A stretch of 64,000 nt of DNA from Platynereis dumerilii (taxonomy: Eukaryota; Annelida; Polychaeta; Phyllodocida; Nereididae): assembly GCA_026936325.1 (NCBI GenBank), contig JAPTHN010000003.1, forward strand, positions 37,650,011 through 37,714,010, read 5' to 3'. The position numbers and the translations under genes were made by a program. Under the pieces are notes generated by a model. That model searched no databases, was not told the DNA's origin, and worked only from the letters and a program-made list of their open reading frames with translations. Of this stretch, positions 34,746 to 45,479 are shown piece by piece (the first letter of the stretch is position 1; each line of letters begins with the position of its first letter).

Positions 34746-37700
34746 AATATGCTAGCTTTTTAATACAAACCTATTATTTGTTGTTTCCTCCCTATGGAAA
34801 TAATTTGTGTGAATTATATAAGGCTCATCGTGAGGGCACGTGTATTTGTTGCCAACAAAATTATACTGTAACTGTAAACAGATACATGTAGATGAAGAAG
34901 TAAAAAAAAATTGAGCTGTCGGAAAACTTCTGATCCTATAGTTTTAAAACATGAAAAAGCAATCTAAAAACATTTTCTGGAGCAGAAATAGCACATGTGC
35001 TTTGTTACCACTCCTCTTAACCCCTCTTCAGAGTGTTTTGAGACAGCTGGCACAGCATCCATGAAAGGATTATGGCAAGTAGAGTTAAGTGGAAAGGGCT
35101 GCTGAGCACATCCATAGGATTATGGTGCTAACCTTGTCCTTCTATGAGTTCAGTCTGTACTCATAACAATTACAAGAAAATTCCAGTGGTGGAGGCCTTT
35201 TGTTTATAATTGTGTATTGGCAATTTTGTTATGTTAGGACTAAGGAGGATGTCCAAATGAATCATTATTCTTTTTTTGCTTTCACCAAGAGAGGTAAGAC
35301 CCACATCTTACTGGTGAATGAAGAAAATTGGCCTTTCCTGAGTCTGGCAAGTTGCTAATAGGTGAAAGCATAGTAGCACTCTTACATCAAGCCAGTTGTT
35401 ATCAAATTTCCAGTCCACATTACTTGGGTCAAAGCAGGTGGCAGCAGTAATCCCCTTAAGCAACCTTGGTGGTACAGCCAGCATTGCTCAGAGTGACAAG
35501 TGTCCAGGACCGAAAAGATCTCTAGCGTTGCAGCCCAATCTGCACTTTCTTCCTAAGCATTGAGTAACCGGATTTCTTTGACTGGTAATTCTCAAATGTA
35601 GTCTGAATGTTGTGAAACTTACTGAAAAAGTCTATAGTGTATTGCTGTGCAATTTGGAATATTGGATTCTAAATTGTAAATTCCTGGTAATGCATTAATA
35701 GTAATAATTTGTAGAATGTTGCGAAACACTCCGCTTGCTTTACTTGCGGAAATGAAAAACATTTCTCCACCATCTTTTATTTGTCAAAGTACTTCTGTAG
35801 ATTTAACTCACAACTTGGTAACAGTCAAAAGTTCTCTTTGACATGCTATCCCCTCATCTAGCTCCATCCAATTCGTTTGCCCCAATTTGTGGATCCTTAA
35901 CGTGTCGTTTCGTGTCTCTGTATCAATAAATATGCTTTTGAGACTAAATTGATGATCACTGTCAGAACACGGAGGCTGATATCGGACTCAATCTCACATA
36001 ACATGAATGCATTTAGTATAAATAGCCTCATGTTGTTTTTTCTTTAATTTTTGATGTGATATATTTACATTCTAAAGCTGATACATTTGAATTTTGGATT
36101 TAGGTTCAGGCAGAACACTATGAAGGGCTGACAAAGACATTTCTAATGGCCCGCTCAAAGAAGTTTATTATACCTCAACCATGAAAGCAGAGCACTTATT
36201 GGCTGAGAGCACGTCACATGTCAGTAATTATGTTAGTATAAATTATTGCCCTACTTGTATATTAGTTCACAAAAACGAAACTGATGCCCTGCAATAGTAC
36301 AGGAATAGATATAGTGCAAATGAAAATGTAAAAAATGGAGTATGGTTAAAGACTAAGTACTGTCCTGAAATCGTACTATTAATTCATTGACCCCTCCGTC
36401 TTTCCCAGCCAAAGTAGAAGTACTAGTAGCCCATCCACAAAAACGTGCATGCAACCTTTTCTCACCCACTAGAAGGTTTTAGGCTGGTTTTATGTCCAAA
36501 ATTTATGTTTCATATCTTGCCCCCCTGTTGATTTAACAAATGAGTGTCAATGTAACAACATGCGGTATAGCAATGCCAAAATTACCAAGTGGGTTGTAAA
36601 TCAGATCTGCAGACTGCAATTTTGAGAGGGCAGTGCAAGGTCCTAACCCCAATTGGCTGTGGTGCTTGGTTTATGTTGGTGCATGGGCTTTGATCAAATT
36701 AATCACATTAGGAAAATTGATATTGTAAAAGTTGTGTTTATTCGGTTGGAGCAGTCCCATGTAGAATTGTGATATCATTTTGGCAGAAACCTATAAGGTT
36801 AGAATGTTGCATCACCGCTTTCCAAATAGTTAATTTTAAATAGAAAAAGCAAACATATTCTGGTATCTGTTACATATCAAATTAGAGTAGAAACAATTGA
36901 AAATTGTCTGGTGCATTACAAAGTGTTGATATCCCAGAACTTGACCTGGCAAAAGTTAGAGGAAATAAGCCAAAACAAACAGGTGAAAGGAGGTGTGAAA
37001 CAAGTAGCTGGAGTTTAACAAAATACATAAGTAGAACTTGGAGTTTCTCAATTAGTCCGATATGCTATGATCAATGAGCAAACAGTATGTGATATTTCTT
37101 AAGTCATATTCAGAAAGCATTTTCAGGAACCTCTTTACAACTAAGCGAACGAGAATGGCAGTTTAATGCAGGCTTCAATAACCCAACAAAGTAAAAGGCA
37201 ACGAGAAATATTTACAAGAGTAGACACATGTCAAGGAAAAATCCTAGCTGTCGTATTCCTACTTCCTCTTTGCACCATTCTCGAATAGTCTAGACAGTAC
37301 TTTCCAAGGAAGCATCAAAGCCTGGCAGACTGTAAGGAAGCCTAGCGAGGACCTGCAGATGTGTTATATGACAGTCTGCCTGAATGCCCCATGTGAAAAA
37401 AAAAACAGTGTAATTTGCTGTTACTTTAAGACAACGGCTGCAAGGAAAATAATACCAAGGCAGTGGCATGTCCACACAAATCTCAAACTCAACTTGTATT
37501 GGTTGTGGTGGTATCAACAAAAAGTATTTTCACAGCAGCAGGGCCAAAAGTTCTCTCTTTGAATCAGAAAGTTGTTAATTGGACTACGCATAAACAGCAC
37601 TCTTCCATCTCAACCCTAGTTATCTAATTTCCAGTCCACATTACCTGGGTCAGAGCAAGTGGCAGCAGTAATCCCATTAAGCAACCTGGGTGGCACGACT

Positions 37701-40079
37701 GGCATGGCTTAGATTTTACCCTGTAATTTGATCTCTTTGATTCTGGTAATTCACATTTGTCGTCTGAGTGTGCTGTAGCTTGCAGTTCTGATCGATGCCT
37801 GTTGATGTTATGGAGTTTTTAGAAGGTGAAAACATGCCTTCAGTGCTGTAATGTTTTGTGCTTGACAATTTTTCGACGTTTTGTAAATAAAGTCAACAGC
37901 TCAATGATGGGAACACCAGCCAAATTCAGGCAACTATCAACTCTGCACAACATAATTATTTCCATGCAAATAATCAAAATAAATCTCCAAACAGATAACT
38001 TCTTGACAATCAATAGACTGGTTCATATAAGCAATAGAATAGAACAAAAAAGTTATTTGGCTTTTTGAAATTCAATTGTCTGGTTTAGACAACCACTTGA
38101 TTGGACATTAGTAGAAAATGAATCAGTCATTTTTCCATTTTACAGGAATGGCTTTTGAAAGAAGTTTCACAATTATCATCAAAGCGATTTTTAACATCCC
38201 AATTATGAGGAAAAGAGCATGCATAAATTATCCATATTTCTTTGAAGGCCAAATTTTCCATTAGAGACAGTTATTGCCTCAAACTGACACTCTATAGGCT
38301 CAAGGGGTTTATCAGGGAATCAAAGAGACAACAATGCAATTATCTGAAGATTGCCAGGAAGGCAAGGTCTTTCCCAGGGTGACACACCCAATGACTGCAA
38401 ATTTACCGAGTTGGTTGCAAATCGATTTTAACGTTGTCGCATAATCAGCTGCTTGATATCATTTGTATTGAAAATACAAGTTGATATTAGAGACATTTGG
38501 ATTTTTCATTGCTGTGATTCACAGCCACCAGTGCTAATGCCACTATCAAGGTTGCCATAACTTGCCAAGTTCCAGTGCTAATTAATGGGGAGTACTTTGA
38601 TGAAACAATGAATCATCCTTGTACTGTTTAGGGAGACTGATAAAGTATCCTATGATGGATTGCAAAACATGTGGAGAATTATGAGTGTTTTGTTTATATA
38701 AAAAAGTCAAAGCATTTCCAGACGATTGGAAAGCCTTTCACATAATAATTTAGTTAGCTCTTGCTAGACAGGATTTATAAATCCAATGCTTATACGTACA
38801 TTTTCTAATATTTGAAATGATGTGCATGGCTGATTGTCAATCAGAGTCAAGGATATCTGTAAATCTGGTGGGTTACGGGATGTTTGGTATAAAAATTTGT
38901 GCTAAAAGTGACACAAAGAAGTTTGCTGTTTGAACAAAGCATGTAACACGACATTGTTTCACCTTCTTAAAGCTCAATAACAAACATCTGCATTGAAAGC
39001 TGCGGAATATTCAGAGAACATTTGTGAATTACCAGAGTCAAAGATTAAATTGCAAGGTCAAGTCATTCCATTTTGCCACTGAATTACATGCAGATCGTGC
39101 AGAATACCTTGACATCCTAGCAGTTTTGGAAACTTGTCACTCTGAGCCATGCCCGTCATACCATCCGAGTTGCTTAATGGGATTACTTCCGCCACTTGCT
39201 CTGAGTTACGTTAGGTAAACTGGAAATAAGTAGCCCTCTAGTGAGACGGAAGAGTGCTATTTATAAATGTCTACTCCAAGAAACAACTTTAAGATGCAGA
39301 GAAAGAACTATTGACCTATCTGTAACCTTCGATACAAACAGAGTTTCTAATGTATGTGGTCATGCCAATGCCTTGGTTTAATTATCTTGGCTGCTAAAAG
39401 CAACAGCAGAACATAGCTTCTTTTTTGGGGATGTAGGGAAGAATGTCATCACATGTTTGCAGGTCTCTAGGCTTCTCTTCCCTCTGCTTGGCATTGATGC
39501 TTCATTGGCTGTTAAGTACTGTCTAGACTTTTTGAGAATGGTGCAAACAGGAGATGGAAATGTGAGAGCTTGGAATTTATCTTCTCTTCTTCTGGAAATA
39601 TCTCTCATGTCTTTTCTGCCCTACAAAGGTAAAGTACAGTAACTGCATTTGCTGTACTGCACCTTTGTACTTCCCTACCATAAAGGTAGGAACCAAAAAT
39701 TGTAAAAATTCAAAAGTAACCCTTTATCCTTAGTTAGTCCTCAACATTTTCAGAATAAAGTTAGGAATTTTATGATTCCCTTCTCAGCTGAAGGGGTTAC
39801 AAAGGCAAAGTACAGAATGCCTGTTACAGTACTTTACAATGTAGGGCAGTGTTACTCTCCTGGCTTATTGAAGCCTGTATTAGGCTACTCTTCTATTTTG
39901 CTCTCAGTTGTCAAGGAATTCATGAAAATGCTTGCTGTATATGATACCAGAAACGTCACATACAATTTTCTCATTTATCACAATCGGATTTACCCTCCTC
40001 AATATTTGACCTGTGCACCCCGAGTTGCCTCCCCATATGAACTTTCTAATTGTGGCTAAAAAATACAATTAGAACAGCG

Positions 40080-40140
40080 GTTGCACCACCAGAGAATCGC
40101 GTACCACCCCCCTCCCCCCAGGTGCCCCCCCCCCCTACTC
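40080..40140 (+). repeat. C-rich tract
   Basis: Runs of six to ten C separated by short words. Simple sequence in the right arm of F2, with no partner seen in the left arm. Confidence 0.6.
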
Positions 40141-40914
40141 AAGGCCAGTTGTTAAACCACTGCTTCTTTGAAAATTCTTGACTTTGTAATATAGTTCTGC
40201 CTGATGCTAATTCCCAAAACTTAATGCACCAGATCTTAAATTTGAATGTATCAGAACTAAACTGGAAAAGTGAAAAAGCTATAAGGCAGTAAATACAATT
40301 ATTTATTTCATGTGAAATTTAGTCCAACTTTTCAGACTGCGTGTTCAGACAGTGATCATCAATTCAGTCTCAAATGATTATTTATTGATACTGAGACAGG
40401 AAATTACCAGTTGAGGATCCACAAATTGAGGCAAACAAATTGGATGGAGTTTGATGAGGTGATAACATGTCAACAAGACATCTTGACTTTTACCAAGTTG
40501 TGTGTTAAATCTGCAGAAGCTCTTTGACAAATAAATGAAGAAAAAAAATGTTTCAAAGCACTCTATTAGACATCAGTGCCTACTGGTAACCTTGCTGTTG
40601 TAAAATGTTTATTATTTTCAATCTTAACGAAATTTGCCGTTGATTAAAATGTTATCAACAACTGTAGCATCGGTAAAGCTCACTGCCTTGAAAAAAGCAG
40701 CTTTTCAAGAGGTTACAACACACAGATTTCTGGCAGTTGCTTTAACCAACATTTAAAGTGTGGATTGTTGGTTTAAAAAAATGAGAAAATTTGTTGAGGT
40801 TGCGTATTTATATGGAATTAAGCATATTGGATCAGTTAATGGACGAAAAAACTATAAATGTCTTACATTGACTCTTCCAGGGAAATCCAACTCGCAAAGC
40901 AACACACTACAGGC

Positions 40915-41004
40915 ATTTTCGGAAAGTTTCAGAGCATTCAGAGCACATTTTAGAATTACATTTTCGGAAAGTTTCAGAGCATTCAGAGCACATTTTAGAA
41001 TTAC
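40915..41004 (+). repeat. 45-bp tandem duplication in F2 right arm
   Basis: Two exact adjacent copies beginning ATTTTCGGAAAGTTTCAG. The left arm has one counterpart near 33340-33370, so the duplication is local and recent. Confidence 0.85.
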
Positions 41005-41930
41005 TAGAGTCAAAGAGATTCAGTCACAGAGTGTGCCCCAAGAACGTGCAGATTGAGTTGAATTGCTTGAGATTCACGCAGTCCAGGAAGACTTGTCACT
41101 CTATAAGCCATGCCAGTGTTGCCACCCTGCCACTTGCTCTGACCCAAGTAATGCGGACTGGAAATTTGATAACAAATGTCTCATTGAAAGAACACAATAA
41201 TTATTTTACTTTTTCTACATTTCAGATACAGGAAAAGCCCATTTTCTATTTTCAGTAGCACTAACACTTATGGTAAAAGCATACAATTATTCCTTTAGAC
41301 ATTCTCCTTCATCATAGCTTATCACTTTGACATAAAGTGAAATATCAGATGGGTTCAATCAATGCCATACGTCTGATTATGAAAATAATAGGCATACACT
41401 GTATCAGTATCAGATATTATGGTGCTGTTAGGAATATGGACTGACCTAATGTACAGACCGGGTTTGGCACAATATTCTAAGAATGTGCTCTGTGACCCTT
41501 TCCACTTAAACTTCACTTGCCCTAATCCTTTCACAGATGCACCATCCCTGTCTCAAAACACTCTGAGGATGGGTTAAGAGGAGTGGGAACAAAGCAGATG
41601 TGTTGAGGTTTCTGCTTCATGAAATCTTGTCGATTGCTTTTTCATGTTTATAGGATCAGCAGCTTTCCAGCAAGCAATTTTTCCACTTACTTAAGACAAC
41701 CGAAAACGTGTGATGATGTGATCAGCCCATGATGATTTATATGAATCATAAGGTACAGAGAAAATAGCACCTAGATTTGCAGCAAAAGTTAAAATATTTG
41801 AAGCGATTGCAACATTTGCAAGACTGTAGAAAAAAGATAAAATACCATACACTGAGGCAGTAAATACAATGTAGAGGACTGTTCTACAGTTCCCAGCAGG
41901 TAAAATATCGATGATAATGACATTTTGATT

Positions 41931-43003
41931 CACTGCAAAAAATTCCCGTTAAATTTTACAGTTAAATTAACTGGCAACTTTGTTCCAGGTCTAAGAACTG
42001 TAAAAGTACTAATAAACCTGAACAGGACAATGAACCGTAAAATGCAGATTGGTACATTTAACTGTAATTTTGCAGATTCAACAAGGTGATATTACGGTAT
42101 AATGTACATATACAAAACAGTTTATTTAAAGTATATTTTACAGTTTTATCAACTATCAAACATAGAATATAAAGAATGCAAGAGCAGTAGAATCTACTGT
42201 AAAAATACGGATGGTATATGTTATTCTTACTTATGCACAAGTGTGCAAAAACAGACTATAAGCACATGATTTAACTGTCGTATAGCTGTAGGGATGTACC
42301 GAAGCTGGAATCAGCTGAGAGAGCTACTGACTCCAGGCTCGGCCTTGCTCATCTCTTGCTTGACAGCAGGGAAGTAAGTCCATCAATTATACCCAGCAAT
42401 TAATTCGCACACATTTTGGATATTTTCAAAGAGAACCAGGTGTCAAGTTTATCGAAGTATGTTCTATTGGTGCAGACTGCGCTTGGGTTATTTTGGTTTT
42501 AATGGTGTCAATCTTTAGATCACAACATGATACTCACACAAATGTCAATGTCACATATAGATATTACAACTTTTGCATAATGACAGCATCTTTAAGATCA
42601 TATGAATGAGGATGTTCCCTTACCTTCAGATAAGTTATAAATTAAGTTTGATTAACAACTGTGTAAAGCATATGTTATAGATGGCACCACTTGTTCCGTG
42701 GCTGAAGTCTATGCAATCTCTAGTTTATAGTTCCTAATCTGACCAGGTATATTGATTGTTTGGCCAATTCAAATGTTTTGTCTGCATATTACAAGTTGCC
42801 AGTAAATTAACGGTTGAAGTAATTGTTCATTAACTTGAACTGAATGTTAAATGACATGTTGCCGTAAATTTATCTTGGAGCAATTTGGTAACTGACAAAG
42901 AACTGTAAATTCCCGGACAAAGTCTGTATTAAAAAAATACTGGTAAAATAACAATAAATTTACGGTTCTTTTAGCCAGAAAAACACGGTCATTTCTTACA
43001 GTG
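41931..43003. mobile_element. Non-autonomous DNA transposon with CACTG ends
   Basis: The left end CACTGCAAAAAATTCCCGTT matches the complement of the right end (CACTGTAAGAAATGACCGTG). TTGATT flanks both sides (41925-41930, 43004-43009). Subterminal sequence is rich in TTAAATTTACAG/CCGTAAA words in both orientations. No transposase is present. CACTG recalls CACTA-type ends, but a 6-bp duplication does not fit them well, so the superfamily is left open. Confidence 0.78.
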
Positions 43004-43569
43004 TTGATTAGACAGTAACATATCTTAATTAGCCTTGGAGTCTTGCCACTGTCTTGGAGATATATCCGAGGCTATTCTTCAGTATAGACAAATCTAGGTG
43101 CCTAAAAATCTTTTCTGAAAAGTGATTGATTAATGCGCACTATGGTCGTAATTTGCTTCTATATATTAAATATAGATGTGGTGCTGACCTTCTTATGTAA
43201 ATGAATTTCAGCTGTTTTTTTTTTCTTTTGCCAAGATAGCAATTAGTTCTAGTTGATTATCTAACTCTGACCATTAAGTTTTCAAAAGACTCCAGAGCCC
43301 ACAATAATGAAGCTGAAGTTCTCATAATGGAAAAAAAAGATTGAAATAATGGCTCTCTATTCTACAAAATGTAATTCCAAGCATGTCAGAAACAATGAAA
43401 TTACTAAACTAGGAATCTGTCTTTGTTTTCCATGATAAATAATGAGATAAATAGATCTATATTGAAACGCTGTAAAGGTTTCATTACTGGGATTTACGTA
43501 ATTTTTTCGTCAATATGAAGTCAGGAATGTTTTTGCATGTGACAGATACCAAAGTCTGTGTTGTGGTAT

Positions 43570-43750
43570 CAACCAAACACATTTCTTCTCATGGCTCATT
43601 TTCAGTCTTTCCATAGTCCCAGCAGCCCAATCGACACAATCCATCAATGTAGCTTTCGATAAGGATCAAGTGGAATAAGCCGGCAAGTCATTCCCATTCT
43701 AGTCCCAAGTGAGAAAAAGCCAGAAATGACTGCACTGGGAAGCTGGGATT
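43570..43750 (+). pseudogene. Decayed reading frame c in R5
   Basis: Homology is clear at DNA level (TTTTCAGTCTTTCCATAGTC), but the frame is interrupted. Confidence 0.45.
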
Positions 43751-43973
43751 TGCACAAGCGAACCAAATAGAACCAATATAATCCCTTCTTGCTCATTGTG
43801 CGCCCTGGATGTAAATGTAGCGGTATTAAGAGACTGTATTTATCATGTGTGACAATTGGCTGAAACAAAAAGCAAGTTAAGACAGCATCAAGAATGTTAC
43901 AACAACAGTATGTCTGTGTTATTTTCTGCCCTTGTGTTGCAGGTGCATGCATAGAGGCAAATTATGATGGTAA

Positions 43974-44241
43974 GGGACCGTTTAGAATTTTTTTACTGGG
44001 GGGTGGCACTTTTTTAACAACACTTCCAAGGGGGGTAAGAAATTTTAACAAAGAAAAAAAGTTAAAAAACACACAGAAATTAATTTTATTTTGACTTTTT
44101 TACGCGTGGCCTCGATGGGGGGCACTAAAAATATGTGTGGAACCTAAGGCTGGGGTACTAAAAATCTGCATGAAACACAATGTTTGATGGGAGGTTCCAG
44201 CAAAACTCCCATCCCCCCAGTCATAAATTCTGAACGGTCCC
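43974..44241. mobile_element. MITE with GGGACCGTT ends, TAA duplication
   Basis: The left end GGGACCGTTTAGAATTTTTT and the complement of the right end (GGGACCGTTCAGAATTTATG) match closely. TAA flanks both sides (43971-43973, 44242-44244). A 3-bp T/A duplication with GGG ends suggests the PIF/Harbinger group, by inference only. The body has poly-G/C runs and no gene. Confidence 0.8.
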
Positions 44242-44424
44242 TAAGATAACAGAGTTAATACAATTAACCAGCAACACATAAACATTCAGACAGCATAAAG
44301 ATTCACTAAAATTTTTTTGATAACTCAGTTATTTACTTTTAAGATGCAATAATCCTGGGAATAATGCCTTGATTTTATCAAATGGTCAACTATTGATAAG
44401 CAAAGAGTTGATTTATTTCAACAA

Positions 44425-45435
44425 ATGTTTTGTGTCAACTACTGCAAACTGGTAATCGATGGTGTGCTGTTCAGGAGCGCAGAACATGCCTACCAGCACA
44501 AGAAGGCACTGTTCCATGGTCGAAGTGACGTCGCGACCCGTGTTCTGCGCTCTAGAACACCACACCAGGCTAAGCAAGTAGCCAAGGACATCACCCAGTG
44601 CAAGGCATGGCATGAGTGCAAGACTGACACTATGACTGTGATTCTGGAGCAGAAAGCAAGACAATGCCATGTCTTTCGCAAAGCACTGGAAAACACAGGC
44701 AGCAAGCATCTCATCCATAATACCGAGACGGACAGCTTCTGGGGCTGCGGTGAAGACTTTCGTGGTCTGAACACGCTCGGCAGTCTACTCGAAGACCTAC
44801 GTCAGAGACTGCACCTTCTTCTGCCTGACCCAATTCAGAAGCGCCAAGTAACAACCGCCCCAAAGCCCCGAAACGCCAGGCCCGCTTCCGTCACAACCAA
44901 TCGTTCAGCTCTTCTTCAGTCTGATCGTCCACGTGCTTCTCTCAGACGCCCAAAAGTCCTTGTTCTGGGAAACTCCAACGCTCGTGGAGTGGCTCAAGGA
45001 CTAACTGACAGAGGCCTCGATGCATGCGGTTTCACCCTCCCTGGTGGAACCATCCCGCATGTAACGTCACGTCTCCGGCATGTGAGGTCCCCCACGGACG
45101 CTCTGCTACTCATGGCAGGGGACATCGAAGCTTCAGACGGTTTACATGCAGATACGATCTGTGCTCGCTACGAACACATGCTCAAGGAAGCTCTCCATCT
45201 CTTTCCTTGGACCCGAATAGTACTCGCCGGCCTACCACAGACTGGAAGCAACCGCCGTCAAGACACCATTCGGAAGGTCAACAACTACCTTGAGGCGGTT
45301 GCTCGAGACGAAAGGCTGGTGGAGTACGTCTCCAATGCTCGAGCCAAGCTGAGAGACCACATCCACCTTAGTCGCACGGCCAAGGAGAGACTCTGTTTTG
45401 CTGTTTCTAGTGTTGTTAAGAAGATTTTTCTGTAA
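44425..45435 (+). CDS. LINE ORF1: NADAR domain fused to SGNH-esterase-like domain
   Basis: Residues 1 to about 130 match the NADAR/YbiA fold family: SAEHAYQHKKALFHG, TPHQAKQVAKDI, a W before DTM, then KALENTGSK and DSFWGCGEDFRGLNTLGSLL. NADAR proteins are linked to ADP-ribose and N-glycosidic chemistry, and bacterial ones reverse guanine ADP-ribosylation. A basic linker (about 131-175) follows. Residues 176-336 look like an SGNH hydrolase as found in some LINE ORF1s: VLVLGNSNARG (block I with GNS in place of GDS), MAGDIEASDG (block III without the usual Asn) and DHIHLS (the Asp-His block). The frame is open from 44365; the ATG at 44425 begins at the first NADAR strand, so the N-terminus may start upstream without ATG. 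A role in binding element RNA or countering ADP-ribosylation is inference. Confidence 0.85.
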   Translation: MFCVNYCKLVIDGVLFRSAEHAYQHKKALFHGRSDVATRVLRSRTPHQAKQVAKDITQCKAWHECKTDTMTVILEQKARQCHVFRKALENTGSKHLIHNTETDSFWGCGEDFRGLNTLGSLLEDLRQRLHLLLPDPIQKRQVTTAPKPRNARPASVTTNRSALLQSDRPRASLRRPKVLVLGNSNARGVAQGLTDRGLDACGFTLPGGTIPHVTSRLRHVRSPTDALLLMAGDIEASDGLHADTICARYEHMLKEALHLFPWTRIVLAGLPQTGSNRRQDTIRKVNNYLEAVARDERLVEYVSNARAKLRDHIHLSRTAKERLCFAVSSVVKKIFL

Positions 45436-45479
45436 ATAGGTTCCAGCGACAGCAGTCCCCTGTAAATAGTTCTAATTAT

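Larger units (their letters stand above)
32585..41697. mobile_element. Foldback structure F2, a 9-kb palindrome
   Basis: The outer arms pair 32585-33700 with 40590-41697 (for example CTGCTGATCCCATAAACATG against its complement near 41655). A unit with CCAGTCCACATTACTTGGGT occurs on + near 33157, 35411 and 37631 and on - near 39220 and 41155. Inner pairs include 35745-36120 with 40190-40560 and 37540-37760 with 39000-39330. The turn lies near 38300. R-like pieces occur at 33950-34110 (+) and 38250-38400 (-). There is no transposase, and I could not define a target duplication. Confidence 0.75.

Noticed and set aside
39772-40059. 95-codon ORF in F2
   Set aside because: No motif, and no matching frame in the opposite arm; probably chance.
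44413-44774. Two - strand ORFs of 94-101 codons
   Set aside because: They are antisense shadows of the NADAR-coding ORF1.
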